Below, in pieces: positions 1-8,319 of a stretch of 38,577 bases of DNA. The stretch lies in NCBI RefSeq assembly GCF_023887685.1, contig NZ_JAMWMR010000042.1, positions 1 to 38,577 on the forward strand, read 5' to 3'. Position numbers and translations under genes: made by a program. Position 1 is the first letter of the stretch. Each line of letters opens with the position of its first letter. The notes below the pieces were generated by a model, which did no database searches, was not told where the DNA came from, and saw only the letters and a program-made list of their open reading frames with translations. Source of the DNA: Streptomyces macrolidinus (GTDB lineage: Bacteria > Actinomycetota > Actinomycetes > Streptomycetales > Streptomycetaceae).

Positions 1-81
1 GGGGCGGCCGGTGGGGGGGGCCGCGGGGGGTCGGAGACCGGGAACGAGACGGGGTGGAGCCCCGCCGCGCCCCAGGGGCGC

Positions 82-176
82 GGCGGGCCTCTTCGCATGC
101 GGTGAGTCTCTTCGCATGTGGTGAGTCTCTCCGCATGCGGTGGGTCTCTTCGCAGGTGGCGGGCCTCTCTCAAGAG
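82..176. repeat. 19-bp degenerate tandem repeat, about 4.5 copies
   Basis: Consecutive 19-base units start at 82, 101, 120, 139 and 158 (the last one decays). The core is GGTGAGTCTCTTCGCATGC with one to four changes per unit. The array ends about 10 bases past the stop codon of the HxlR gene, so it would lie in that gene's 3' untranslated region. The head-to-tail units have no spacers, so it is not a CRISPR. The part before it (1-81) is very G-rich, and I see no gene there. Confidence 0.8.
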
Positions 177-186
177 GTCGCGGGGC

Positions 187-813
187 TCACTCCCCGCGCA
201 GCGCCTTGGCGAGCGCGCCGTCCCCCGACACCTGGGCGCGCCCGTCCTGTATGAGCTGACGCAGCGTCACCCCTCCTTGCGCCAGAGCCGTACACGTGTC
301 GGCGTCCAGCGTGAGACGTGCGTCCGGATCGCCGGGCGCGGCACCGTTGCCGTACACCGGCCCGTCCTCGCCGCCCAGCCGGAGATGGAACGGGCCTTCG
401 TCCAGGCGAACTTCGACCAGCCCCTCCCCCTTCACCGAACGCAGCAGCGGCAGGGCGAACCAGTGGGCGCGCACCGCGTCCGTGGGCCGGCGCTCGGCGA
501 GCAGGGGTGCGCCCCAGGTGTTGAGCGCCTGCAGCACGGGGAGCAACGCCCGTCCGCGTTCGGTGAGTTCGTAGACGAAGGCGGCCCCCGGTGGCGGCAG
601 TCGGCGTCGTGTGGTCAGGCCGTCGCGCTCCATGTCCTTCAGTCGGGACGCCAGAACGTCCGTGCTGACGCCGGGCAGATCCGCGTGCAGGTCGGTGTAG
701 CGGCGGGGACCGGCCAGCAGTTCACGGACGATCAGGAGGGTCCAGCGGTCACCCACGGCGTCGAGGGCCCGAGCCGTGGAGCAGTACTGGTCGTAGCTTC
801 GGCGAGGTGACAT
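187..813 (-). CDS. HxlR-family transcriptional regulator with C-terminal SCP2-like domain
   Basis: This is a 208-aa DNA-binding protein. Residues about 10-100 form an HxlR-type winged helix: a YCSTARALDAVGDRWTLLI-type start with the early Cys typical of the family, then a recognition region and a wing followed by YELTERGRALLPVL. Residues about 110-205 resemble an SCP2 sterol-carrier-like domain (LRLGGEDGPVYG, DARLTLDADTCTALAQG), a known HxlR extension. HxlR proteins usually act as dimers on palindromes near their own promoter. The gene is divergent from the aminotransferase at 899, and two palindromes lie between them. No Shine-Dalgarno precedes the ATG, and a plausible -10 sits 7 bases upstream, so the mRNA may be leaderless. 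The ligand is unknown. Confidence 0.9.
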   Translation of the reverse strand: MSPRRSYDQYCSTARALDAVGDRWTLLIVRELLAGPRRYTDLHADLPGVSTDVLASRLKDMERDGLTTRRRLPPPGAAFVYELTERGRALLPVLQALNTWGAPLLAERRPTDAVRAHWFALPLLRSVKGEGLVEVRLDEGPFHLRLGGEDGPVYGNGAAPGDPDARLTLDADTCTALAQGGVTLRQLIQDGRAQVSGDGALAKALRGE

Positions 814-820
814 GCGACGC

Positions 821-870
821 AGTCTAAACGCCTTGTTGGACTTTCCAAGCTGTCACTTGGTAAAACCAAG
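821..870. promoter_or_regulatory. Divergent promoter region with two palindromes, probable HxlR operator
   Basis: TTGGA-ctt-TCCAA lies at 836-848 and CTTGGT-aaa-ACCAAG at 856-870. Both are perfect inverted repeats with 3-base centres, and their half-sites share CTTGG/CCAAG. On the reverse strand a -35 (TTGGAA, complement of 843-848) and a -10 (TAGACT, complement of 821-826) are 16 bases apart. Transcription would then start about at the A of the regulator's ATG. Binding at 836-848 would cover this -35, which suggests autorepression. Promoter assignment is inference. Confidence 0.55.
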
Positions 871-898
871 GAACCAGTTACCGGGAGGGAAGCGGCTC

Positions 899-2107
899 AT
901 GGAGTTCCGGCAGTCGAACAAGCTCAGTGAGGTCTGTTACGAGATCCGCGGCCCGGTGATAGAGCAGGCCAACGCGCTGGAGGAGGCTGGGCACAGCGTG
1001 CTGCGCCTGAACACCGGCAACCCCGCGCTCTTCGGCTTCGAGGCGCCGGAGGGGATCCTCCAGGACATGATCCGGATGCTGCCGCGGGCGCACGGGTACA
1101 CGGACTCACGCGGCATCCTCTCGGCCCGGCGCGCGGTGGCCCAGCGCTACCAGGAGCGGGGCCTGGAGGTCGATGTCGACGACGTCTACCTCGGCAACGG
1201 CGTCTCCGAGCTGGTCTCGATGGCCGTACAGGCGCTGGTGGAGGACGGCGACGAAATCCTCGTCCCCGCGCCGGACTTCCCCCTGTGGACCGCGGTGACG
1301 ACACTGGCGGGCGGCAAGGCGGTGCACTACCTGTGCGACGAACAGGCCGACTGGTACCCGGACTTGGCCGACATGGCGGCGAAGATCACGGACCGTACCA
1401 AGGCCGTCGTCATCATCAACCCGAACAACCCCACGGGCGCGGTCTATCCGAAGGAGGTCCTGGAGGGCATCCTCGACCTCGCCCGGCGGCACGGGCTCAT
1501 GGTCTTCGCGGACGAGATCTACGACCAGATCCTGTACGACGACGCCGTGCACCACACGGCCGCCGCGCTCGCCCCCGACCTGGTGGTCCTCACCTTCTGC
1601 GGCCTGTCGAAGTCCTACCGGGTGGCGGGCTTCCGCTCCGGCTGGCTGGTGGTGTCCGGCCCCAAGCAGCACGCCCGCAGCTATCTGGAGGGCCTGTCGA
1701 TGCTGGCCTCCATGCGGCTGTGCGCCAACACCCCTGCCCAGTACGCCATTCAGGCCGCGCTCGGCGGCCGTCAGTCCATCGACGACCTGACGGCGCCCGG
1801 CGGCCGACTGCGCGAACAGCGCGACCGCGCCTGGGAGAAGCTGAACGAGATCCCCGGGGTGAGCTGTGTGAAGCCGAAGGGCGCGCTGTACGCGTTCCCG
1901 CGCCTCGACCCCGAGATCCACAAGATCCACGACGACGAGCGGTTCGTCCTGGACCTGTTGCTGCGCGAGAAGATCCAGGTGGTCCAGGGCACCGGCTTCA
2001 ACTGGCCCTCCCCCGACCACTTCCGCATCCTCACCCTCCCGCACGCCGACGTCCTGGACACGGCGATCAGCAGGATCGGCCGCTTCCTGAGCGGGTACCG
2101 GCAGTAG
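899..2107 (+). CDS. Pyridoxal-phosphate aminotransferase, alanine aminotransferase (AlaA) type
   Basis: This 402-aa fold-type I, class I/II aminotransferase probably interconverts alanine/pyruvate and glutamate/2-oxoglutarate in the cytoplasm. Motifs in order are LNTGNPALFGF near 37-47, HGYTDSRG at 65-72, the NPNNPTG cofactor loop at 174-180, DEIYD at 205-209, and the Schiff-base lysine K238 in GLSKSYRVAGFRSGW. The sequence resembles E. coli AlaA. The frame is open back to 812, but the ATG at 899 follows a good GGGAGG site at 883-888 and matches the usual N-terminus (MEFRQSNKLSEVCYEIRGP). It is divergent from the HxlR regulator, which may control it. Substrate preference is inferred from family resemblance. 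Confidence 0.88.
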   Translation: MEFRQSNKLSEVCYEIRGPVIEQANALEEAGHSVLRLNTGNPALFGFEAPEGILQDMIRMLPRAHGYTDSRGILSARRAVAQRYQERGLEVDVDDVYLGNGVSELVSMAVQALVEDGDEILVPAPDFPLWTAVTTLAGGKAVHYLCDEQADWYPDLADMAAKITDRTKAVVIINPNNPTGAVYPKEVLEGILDLARRHGLMVFADEIYDQILYDDAVHHTAAALAPDLVVLTFCGLSKSYRVAGFRSGWLVVSGPKQHARSYLEGLSMLASMRLCANTPAQYAIQAALGGRQSIDDLTAPGGRLREQRDRAWEKLNEIPGVSCVKPKGALYAFPRLDPEIHKIHDDERFVLDLLLREKIQVVQGTGFNWPSPDHFRILTLPHADVLDTAISRIGRFLSGYRQ

Positions 2108-2142
2108 CCGCCGGCCCCTGTGCCGACCGGCGCAACCGGCGG
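2108..2142 (+). terminator. Possible hairpin after the aminotransferase stop
   Basis: CCGCCGG (2108-2114) directly after the stop codon pairs with CCGGCGG (2136-2142) across a 21-base loop. There is no T-run, as is usual for Streptomyces terminators. The stem is short, so this is a weak call. Confidence 0.3.
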
Positions 2143-2195
2143 TGCGCGGGGCCTGAGAAGGTGTCACCGTACACAGGAAGCGAAAGGGTGCGGCC

Positions 2196-2846
2196 ATGGG
2201 TGACCTTCTTCTCGTACGGCACGGTGAGACCGAGTGGTCGCTCTCCGGGCGGCACACCGGACGGACCGACGTCCCGCTCACCGACAACGGTCGCGAGCAG
2301 GCGCGGCGGCTGGCCCCGCTGATCGCCCGACACCACATCGCGGAGGCGTTCGTCAGCCCGATGCGGCGGGCGCAGGAGACGGCGCGCCTTGCCGGGGTCG
2401 GCGGGGCGCGTGTCGACGCGGATCTGTCCGAGTGGGACTACGGCGGCTACGAGGGGATCACGACCGTCGAGATCCATCGGACCCGGCCCGACTGGTTCCT
2501 GTTCACCGACGGCGTGGCGCCCGGTCCGCCCGAGCAGCCCGGGGAGAGCCCGGACGAGGTCGGGGCCCGGGCCGAACGCATGCTCGCCAAGATCGACGCG
2601 GCGCTCGCGGAGTCGGAGGGCAGCGTGGTCGTCGTCTCGCACGGACACTTCCTGCGGGTCCTGGCCGCGCGGCGGCTCGGGCTGCCCGTGTCGGCCGGGG
2701 CGCTGTTCCAGCTCTCCACGGGGACGATGAGCCGGTTGAGCACGGAGCACCGGCGCCATGTGGTGGCGGGGTGGAATGTCAGACCCGACGCCTACTGTTC
2801 CCATGGGTCCCTCTCCGCGGGGGAAGCGGGGCCCGACCGGCCCTGA
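2196..2846 (+). CDS. Histidine phosphatase (phosphoglycerate mutase-like) family protein
   Basis: This 216-aa protein belongs to the branch-1 histidine phosphatase superfamily. The catalytic RHGETEW motif at residues 8-14 contains the phosphorylated His9. R58 (SPMRRAQ), E79 (SEWDYGGYEG) and the second catalytic histidine H149 (VVSHGHFLRVLA) complete the active site. Such proteins remove phosphate from sugar phosphates, 3-phosphoglycerate, nucleotide or cofactor intermediates, and the substrate cannot be read from the sequence. The ATG at 2196 has AGGAAG about 14 bases upstream and a second purine stretch (AAAGGG) nearer. It lies 88 bases after the aminotransferase on the same strand. Confidence 0.88.
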   Translation: MGDLLLVRHGETEWSLSGRHTGRTDVPLTDNGREQARRLAPLIARHHIAEAFVSPMRRAQETARLAGVGGARVDADLSEWDYGGYEGITTVEIHRTRPDWFLFTDGVAPGPPEQPGESPDEVGARAERMLAKIDAALAESEGSVVVVSHGHFLRVLAARRLGLPVSAGALFQLSTGTMSRLSTEHRRHVVAGWNVRPDAYCSHGSLSAGEAGPDRP

Positions 2847-2890
2847 CCGGCGCACGCGCGCGTCGGCCCCGCGGGAAGGAGTACGCCCCC

Positions 2891-3526
2891 ATGACCCCAC
2901 CGCCGACCGCCGCGCAGCGACGTGTCATCGACGCCGCCGATCCCGTGACCGGGCGGCTGACGGGGACCGAGGCCCAGCTCGCCGCGCTGGTGAAGCGAGG
3001 TCTGGCCTTCCGGCATCCGCGTCCGCCGCACGACCACTTCCTGACTCCCGCCGGACATCGCATACGCGAGGCACCCGCCGAGGAAGCCGTACGGGTCGCT
3101 CCGGTCGCCCCGGCCGCGGCGGACTCGGGCGTGTTCGCCGCACGGGTCGGCGGCGAGGAGACCACCGACACCGGGCCCGCTCGGCTGCGGGAGGTGCGCG
3201 GGGCCTGGCAGGGGCTGCTGGAGCTGCGCCGGATGACCAGCCCGGACGGCGCCACGGACCGCCCGTGCGACTGGGAACGCAAGCATCTCGTACGCGCAGC
3301 CGCGCTCGCTCTGGAAGCGGCCGGCCACCGGCCCGCGACCGCCGACGGCGACGGCTACCGGGTGCGTACGACGCCGCAGCCGGAGGCGGTAGCCGTGCAC
3401 GGCCCGGACGTCACAGCGCTGCGCGCCTGCGCGGGCACGCTGGAGGAGGCGGGCTGGCAGGTGAGCGAACACACGGAGCCGCGGTCGAGGGCGCGCTATC
3501 TGCTGGCGTCACCGCGCCGGGTCTGA
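2891..3526 (+). CDS. Conserved hypothetical protein, unknown function
   Basis: This 211-aa soluble protein has no domain I recognise. The ATG at 2891 has a GGAAGGA ribosome site about 8 bases upstream, and the open frame before it lacks the gene-like pattern. The N-terminal 60 residues (AAQRRVIDAADPVTGRLTGTEAQLAALVKRGLA) look like a small helix-turn-helix-like or winged fold. A proline/alanine-rich linker follows, then a C-terminal alpha/beta region with a charged GAWQGLLELRRM helix and a DWERKHLVRAAALALEAAGH segment. No signal peptide or membrane segment is visible. Its last 31 bases overlap, tail to tail, the 3' end of the permease gene on the other strand. Probably an actinobacteria-specific family. 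Confidence 0.7.
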   Translation: MTPPPTAAQRRVIDAADPVTGRLTGTEAQLAALVKRGLAFRHPRPPHDHFLTPAGHRIREAPAEEAVRVAPVAPAAADSGVFAARVGGEETTDTGPARLREVRGAWQGLLELRRMTSPDGATDRPCDWERKHLVRAAALALEAAGHRPATADGDGYRVRTTPQPEAVAVHGPDVTALRACAGTLEEAGWQVSEHTEPRSRARYLLASPRRV

Positions 3527-4896
3527 GGGACCCCCGACGCCGAGGGGCTCGTACCACCGACCCCCGTCTCCGTCGGGTGGGTCGCGTCCCGTCGCGGCCC
3601 CAGGTGGTGGAAGACCAGGTTCAGCAGCACCGCCGTCACACAGCCCGTCGAGATGCCCGAGTCCAGGACGATCCGCGCGGTGTCCGGGAACGCGTGGTAG
3701 AAGTCCGGGGCCGTGATCGGGATCATGCCCACGGCCAGGGAGACCGCCACGATCAGTACGTTGTCGCCCTTCTCCGGACCCGCGCGGACCAGGGTCTGGA
3801 TGCCGCTCGCGGCCACCGAGCCGAACAGGACCACGCCCGCACCGCCGAGCACCGGACGCGGTACGACGGCGATGAGGGCGGCGGCCATCGGGCACAGGCC
3901 CATCAGCACCAGGAAGCCACCGCCCGCGGCGACGACGTAGCGGCTGCGGACGCGGGTCATGGCGACCAGGCCGATGTTCTGCGCGAAGGCGCTGCACATG
4001 AAGCCGTTGAAGACGGGGCTGAGCGCCGAGCCGAGGGTGTCGGCGCGCAGCCCGGCCGCGATGGTCCTCTCGTCCGCGGGCCGTTCGACGATCTCGCCGA
4101 GGGCGAGCATGTCCGCCGTGGATTCGGTCATGCTCACCACCATCACCACGCACATCGACAGGATCGCGGCAAGCTGGAACCGCGGGGCCCCGAAGTGGAA
4201 CGGGGTGGGGAAGCCGACCACGTGGGCGTCGGCGACCGGGCCGAAGTCCGTGACGCCGAACGGGATCGCGATCAGGGTGCCCGCGACCAGCCCGATCAGG
4301 ACGGCGATCTGCTGGACGAAGCCCCGGGTGAAGCGGCGCAGCAGCAGCACGATGACGAGCGTGCCCCCGGCGAGGCCCAGGTTGCCCGCCGAACCGTAGT
4401 CGTGCGCCGCCGGGTCGGGGCCCTGCGCCCAGCCGAAGGCGACGGGCAGCAGCGAGATGCCGATGAGAGTGATCACGCTGCCGGTGACGACGGGCGGGAA
4501 GAAGCGGACGGCCTTGCAGAAGACGGGAGCGCACAGGAAGCCGAGGAGTCCGGCGACGATGACCGCGCCGAAGATGACCGGCAGGGCGTCGGACGTGTCC
4601 TTCGTGGCGGCGACGATCGCGGTCATGGGGGCGACCCCGGCGAAGGTGACGCCGTTGACGAACGGCAGCCTGGCCCCGATCTTCCGGACGCCGAGGGTCT
4701 GCAGGACGGTGGCCAGGCCCGCGGTGAACAGGCAGGCGCCGGTGAGGAAGGTCAGGTCGGTGGCGGACAGGCCGATGGCCGCACCGACGATGAGGGGCGG
4801 GGCGACGACTCCCGCGTACATGGCGGCGACGTGTTGCAGGCCGCTGGTCGCCGTTCTGAGGGCGGGCAGTGTCTCGTCAACGGGGTGCGCGGCCAC
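3496..4896 (-). CDS. NCS2-family nucleobase permease, probable urate/xanthine transporter
   Basis: This 466-aa polytopic membrane protein is a nucleobase:cation symporter-2, with about 12-14 hydrophobic segments. Family marks are GLQHVAAMYAGVV in the first segment, MTESTADMLALGEI in the substrate-binding region, and the signature QNIGLVAMTRVRSRYV. NCS2 members import urate, xanthine or uracil with protons or sodium. The last place in the operon, 65 bases after 8-oxoguanine deaminase and near urate oxidase, favours urate, xanthine or 8-oxoguanine. The start is a GTG at 4896 with GGAGGAAC just upstream. The C-terminus has a 35-residue polar tail. Substrate is inferred from context. Confidence 0.9.
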   Translation of the reverse strand: MAAHPVDETLPALRTATSGLQHVAAMYAGVVAPPLIVGAAIGLSATDLTFLTGACLFTAGLATVLQTLGVRKIGARLPFVNGVTFAGVAPMTAIVAATKDTSDALPVIFGAVIVAGLLGFLCAPVFCKAVRFFPPVVTGSVITLIGISLLPVAFGWAQGPDPAAHDYGSAGNLGLAGGTLVIVLLLRRFTRGFVQQIAVLIGLVAGTLIAIPFGVTDFGPVADAHVVGFPTPFHFGAPRFQLAAILSMCVVMVVSMTESTADMLALGEIVERPADERTIAAGLRADTLGSALSPVFNGFMCSAFAQNIGLVAMTRVRSRYVVAAGGGFLVLMGLCPMAAALIAVVPRPVLGGAGVVLFGSVAASGIQTLVRAGPEKGDNVLIVAVSLAVGMIPITAPDFYHAFPDTARIVLDSGISTGCVTAVLLNLVFHHLGPRRDATHPTETGVGGTSPSASGVPQTRRGDASR

Positions 4897-4961
4897 GGGG
4901 GTTCCTCCGGTCGGCGGTGACGCCCGGCCGGAAGCTCACGTGCCCCTCCCGGCCGGGACCT

Positions 4962-6350
4962 TCAACTGCTCGGGCCCTGCGCGGTGATCCGCGCGAGGCG
5001 TCGTGCCTCCGTCCGTGTGGAGCAAGCGATCGCGTCCTCGTCGACATGCACCAGCCTGCCGTTCTCGACGACCGGTTCACCGCCCACGAGCGCGAGCGTG
5101 ACCGGGGCCGCCGCGCCGAGGACCAGCGCGGTCACCGGGTCGGCGATCGAGGCGTGGGCCAGTGTGTCCAGCTTCCACAGCACGAGGTCGGCCAGCTTGC
5201 CCGGCTCCAGCGAGCCGATCTCCCGTGCCCTGCCCAGGACTTGGGCGCCACCGTAGGTGCCGAGGCGCAGCGCCTGACGGACCGTCAGAGCAGCTTCGCG
5301 ATGGGCACCCAGGCGGTTGATGAGGACGGCGTTGCGCAGTTCGGTGTGGAGTTCACCGGACTCGTTGGACGCGGTGCCGTCGACCCCGAGACCGACCGGC
5401 ACGCCCGCGGCGAGCAGGTCGGGTACGCGGGCGATACCCGCCGCCAGGCGGGCGTTGGACGACGGGCAGTGGGCGACGCCCGTCCCGGTACGGGCGAACG
5501 CGGCGATGTCGGAGTCGTTCATATGGACGCAGTGCGCCATCCACACGTCCTCGCCGAGCCAGCCGGTGGACTCGAAGTAGTCGGTGGGGCCCATGCCGAA
5601 CAACTCGTGGCAGAACCGCTCCTCTTCGACGGTCTCCGAGCCGTGGGTGTGCAGCCGTACGCCCTTGCTCCGCGCCAACTCCGCTGATTCGCGGAGGAGT
5701 TCGGTCGAGACGGAGAAGGGCGAGCAGGGGGCCACGGCCACCTGGGTCAGGGCGCCGAAGGAGGCGTCGTGGTGTTCCTTGATGGTCGCCTCGGTGGCGG
5801 CCAGCGCGCCCTGGAGGGTCTCGACCGCGAAGTCCGGGGGCAGCCCGCCGTCCGAGGCGCCGCGGTCCATGGAGCCGCGGGCGAGGGTGAAGCGGAGGCC
5901 CGTCTCGCGGGCGGCGCGGACGACGGCGCCGGACAGGTCGCCGGAGCCCTTCGGGTAGATGTAGTGGTGGTCCATGGCGGTGGTGACACCGCCGCGGGCC
6001 ATCATCGCCAAGGAGCCCTGCGCGGCGGCGTACACCATCTCCTCGTCGATGCGCGCCCAGATCGGGTACAGCGCGACGAGCCAGTCGAAGAGGTGGTGGT
6101 CCGTGGCCAGGCCCCGGGTGAGCCACTGGTAGAAGTGGTGGTGGGTGTTGACGAGGCCGGGGGTCAGCAGATGCCCGGAGGCGTCGACGCGGCGTACGAC
6201 GTTCTCCAAGCCCTTCGGGGCCCTGCCCGCGCCGACAGCCTCGATACGGCTGCCGTTGACGACGAGGTGTCCCGAGGCGTACTCGGTGTCCTCGGCGTCC
6301 ACGGTCGCGATCGAGCAGTTCTCGATGACGATGCGCCGGGGTGCTTCCAT
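4962..6350 (-). CDS. 8-oxoguanine deaminase (amidohydrolase family)
   Basis: This 462-aa metal-dependent amidohydrolase converts 8-oxoguanine to urate and ammonia. Landmarks are the first metal site NTHHHFYQ after LTPGLV, RLHTHGSE, MAHCVHMND, VAHCPSSNARL, and the catalytic aspartate loop GLGVDGTASNE. The C-terminus returns to the beta-sandwich (LADLVLWKLD). Related enzymes deaminate guanine or hydrolyse atrazine and S-adenosylhomocysteine. Placement directly after urate oxidase supports the 8-oxoguanine assignment, because its product feeds that enzyme. The frame is open far upstream into urate oxidase, but the ATG at 6350 has AAAGGAGC 6-8 bases before it and begins the expected MEAPRRIVIENCSIATVD. 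Confidence 0.85.
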   Translation of the reverse strand: MEAPRRIVIENCSIATVDAEDTEYASGHLVVNGSRIEAVGAGRAPKGLENVVRRVDASGHLLTPGLVNTHHHFYQWLTRGLATDHHLFDWLVALYPIWARIDEEMVYAAAQGSLAMMARGGVTTAMDHHYIYPKGSGDLSGAVVRAARETGLRFTLARGSMDRGASDGGLPPDFAVETLQGALAATEATIKEHHDASFGALTQVAVAPCSPFSVSTELLRESAELARSKGVRLHTHGSETVEEERFCHELFGMGPTDYFESTGWLGEDVWMAHCVHMNDSDIAAFARTGTGVAHCPSSNARLAAGIARVPDLLAAGVPVGLGVDGTASNESGELHTELRNAVLINRLGAHREAALTVRQALRLGTYGGAQVLGRAREIGSLEPGKLADLVLWKLDTLAHASIADPVTALVLGAAAPVTLALVGGEPVVENGRLVHVDEDAIACSTRTEARRLARITAQGPSS

Positions 6351-6421
6351 GGGCGCTCCTTTCGCTCTGCCTTCGCTCTGCGCAGGGGGCCGGAAAGGAC
6401 CGGGGGCCACCGACAGACGCG

Positions 6422-7378
6422 TCACAGGGTGGTGAGGTCCACGGGAATCCGCGCCGCGGAGCCCTCCCGCAGGACGGTGGCCTCGATCAGACCGTAGGGG
6501 CGGTCGGCGGCGAAGTACACGGCGCCGTCCGCGGTGGCGTTCTTCAGCCCGAACGGCTCCAGGTCGACCAGGAAGTGATGCTTGTTCGGGAGCGAGAGGC
6601 GGACCTCGTCGATCTCGTCGCGCTGCTCGATGACGCGCGCGCCCATCTGGTACAGCGTCTGCTGCAACGAGAGGGAGTAGGTCCCGGCGAACGCCTGGAG
6701 CAGATGCTTGCGGATCTCCTCGTAGGACTTCTCCCAAGCGGGCATGGGCTGCTCGTCGCCGCTCCAACCGAACCGCCAGCGGCCGGAGACCTCCGTGGCC
6801 AGGACGCGGTCGTGCGTCTCGGGGAGCGTCGTGTACTTGTCCTTCACATAGCCCCAGAACTCGGAGTCCGTCGTGTTCATCACGACGAGGTCCTTGAGCC
6901 CGGAGACGACCTCCCAGGACGAGCCGTCACAGGTGATCTGGGCGAGGCGGGTCTCCTGGCCCTTGCGGACGAAGGAGTGCCGGGGCACGTCGGCGCCGAG
7001 CGGCGCGGGGTCCGCGTCGGAGGCCTCGATGCGTTCCCAGGCGTACTCCTCGATACGGATGCGGGCGCGGTGGATGGGCTCCTGCGAGATGACGAAGTGC
7101 CGCGCGAGGTGGATGCCGAACTGCTCGGCGGACTCGATGCCGTACTCCTTGGCGAACGCGTACACCGTGTTCTTGGTGGTGTCGGTCGGCAGGACATGGG
7201 CGTTGGAGCCGGAGTAGTGGACCTCCTCCATGTCGCCGCTGAGCGACACCGAGACGTTCAGGTCCTTGAGGTGGTGGGTGGCGCCGTCCCGCGTGACCTT
7301 CACGACGCGCGTCTCGGCCTTGCCGTACTGGTTCTGCCCGAGGATCACGGGGCGGGCGGGGCGGGTGTGTTCTGCCAT
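6422..7378 (-). CDS. uox: Urate oxidase (uricase)
   Basis: This 318-aa cofactor-free enzyme oxidises urate with O2 to 5-hydroxyisourate and H2O2. Visible motifs are GQNQYGKAETRVVKV with the catalytic lysine near the N-terminus, TTKNTVYAFAKEYG with the catalytic threonine, TTDSEFWGYVKDKYTTLPET (the uricase signature), and LPNKHHFLVDL with the conserved Asn-Lys-His. Length is normal for the tetrameric enzyme. The ATG at 7378 lies 7 bases after the stop of the hydroxyisourate hydrolase gene, with GAGGGAGC as ribosome site. It is the first catabolic step of the operon, and the next two steps are encoded immediately upstream. The bacterial name pucL also applies. Confidence 0.96.
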   Translation of the reverse strand: MAEHTRPARPVILGQNQYGKAETRVVKVTRDGATHHLKDLNVSVSLSGDMEEVHYSGSNAHVLPTDTTKNTVYAFAKEYGIESAEQFGIHLARHFVISQEPIHRARIRIEEYAWERIEASDADPAPLGADVPRHSFVRKGQETRLAQITCDGSSWEVVSGLKDLVVMNTTDSEFWGYVKDKYTTLPETHDRVLATEVSGRWRFGWSGDEQPMPAWEKSYEEIRKHLLQAFAGTYSLSLQQTLYQMGARVIEQRDEIDEVRLSLPNKHHFLVDLEPFGLKNATADGAVYFAADRPYGLIEATVLREGSAARIPVDLTTL

Positions 7379-7385
7379 GGGTCTG

Positions 7386-7748
7386 CTAGCTCCCTCGGTA
7401 TACGGAGTAGCCGAACGGACTGAGCAGCAGCGGTACGTGGTAGTGCTCCCCGGCCGCGACGGCGAACGTGATCGCGACCTCCGGGAAGAACACTCCGGAC
7501 GCACCGGCCGGGTGCTTCTCGGCGTACGGTTCCACGACGAAGTCGAGCCGTACATGGGTGGTTCCTTCCGGCGGGGCCGGGAGGTCCTGGCACCGCCCGT
7601 CGGCGCCGGTCGTGGAGCCGCCGAGCGGCTGCCAGTCGGCGTCGCGCCCGCTGCGGGCGGCGAGCCGGACGGCGACGCCCTCGGCGGGGCGGCCCGCGCT
7701 GGTGTCCAGGATGTGCGTGGACACGGAGGCCGTGGTGCTGCTGCTCAT
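7386..7748 (-). CDS. uraH: 5-hydroxyisourate hydrolase (transthyretin-like)
   Basis: This 120-aa transthyretin-related protein hydrolyses 5-hydroxyisourate to OHCU, the second step of urate breakdown. Diagnostic features are VSTHILDTSAGRPAEGV with the active-site His near the N-terminus, the conserved Arg in VRLDFVVE, HYHVPLLLSPFGYS, and the invariant C-terminal YRGS. The ATG at 7748 is chosen over an upstream in-frame ATG (7826) because it has GAGGACG before it and gives the standard protein length. Its ATG overlaps the stop of the decarboxylase gene (ATGA at 7748-7745), so the two are probably translationally coupled. Confidence 0.95.
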   Translation of the reverse strand: MSSSTTASVSTHILDTSAGRPAEGVAVRLAARSGRDADWQPLGGSTTGADGRCQDLPAPPEGTTHVRLDFVVEPYAEKHPAGASGVFFPEVAITFAVAAGEHYHVPLLLSPFGYSVYRGS

Positions 7749-8263
7749 GCTCGGGCGTCCTCTTCGACGAGTCGGGCCAGTCGGATGCGGTTGATCCTGC
7801 CCAGTTCGGTGCGGGCGATCTCCCACTCCCGCTCCGGCGCGTTGCCGATGCGCTCCTCGATCGCGTCGCGCATCTGCTCACCGGTCCGGCCGGTCGCGCA
7901 GATCAGGAAGACATGCCCGAACTTCTCCTGGTAGGCCAGGGTGAGGTCGAGCATCTCCGCCCTGAGGTCCGCCGAGGCGTCGGACATGCCGCGCTGCTCG
8001 CGGACCGAGGCCGGATCGCCGGGGGCGGGGCGGCCGATCGGCGGGTGCGCGGCCATCGCCTCCGCCAGGTCGGCCGTGGTCAGCCCGGCCGTGGCGGCGT
8101 CACTCGCGGCGTGGAGAGCGGCGATGGTGGCGTAGGGACGGGCGGCGAGCAGCGCGCGCACCCACGCCGTGCAGGCGCACACCTGGTGGAGCACGGCGAA
8201 CGCCGCGGACTCCTCCAGTCCGTTGAACCGGGCCAGGCCCGGGGGCGCGGAAGTCGAGGTCAC
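7745..8263 (-). CDS. uraD: 2-oxo-4-hydroxy-4-carboxy-5-ureidoimidazoline (OHCU) decarboxylase
   Basis: This 172-aa all-helical enzyme decarboxylates OHCU to S-allantoin, the third step after urate oxidase. Key features are AHPPIG with the catalytic histidine, the SVREQRGM glutamate region, and KFGHVFLICATGR, the family's FG-F-ICA-GR signature. The start is GTG at 8263 with GGAGG at 8270-8274. It is the first gene of the five-gene reverse-strand operon. No allantoinase, allantoicase or pathway regulator is present in the window, so allantoin must be handled by genes elsewhere or exported. Confidence 0.94.
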   Translation of the reverse strand: MTSTSAPPGLARFNGLEESAAFAVLHQVCACTAWVRALLAARPYATIAALHAASDAATAGLTTADLAEAMAAHPPIGRPAPGDPASVREQRGMSDASADLRAEMLDLTLAYQEKFGHVFLICATGRTGEQMRDAIEERIGNAPEREWEIARTELGRINRIRLARLVEEDARA

Positions 8264-8319
8264 GGGAACCTCCGTGGCGGGGGTGACCTTCGTGCTGAGC
8301 GGACTGAGCCGGCTGCGGC

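Noticed and set aside
82..176. Possible CRISPR array
   Set aside because: Units are 19 bases head to tail without spacers, and no cas genes are present.
3496..3526. Frameshift at the tail-to-tail overlap of the unknown gene and the permease
   Set aside because: Both frames end with ordinary stop codons and polar tails. A 31-base convergent overlap is compatible with intact genes.
2758..4920. 720-residue forward frame over the permease
   Set aside because: It has low-complexity Arg/Gly/Asp composition and is a shadow of the reverse-strand permease, which has clear family motifs.
4962..6767. 601-residue version of the 8-oxoguanine deaminase frame
   Set aside because: Residues before MEAPRRIV are Arg/Pro-rich and lie antisense in frame over the urate oxidase gene. 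The ATG at 6350 has a good ribosome site.
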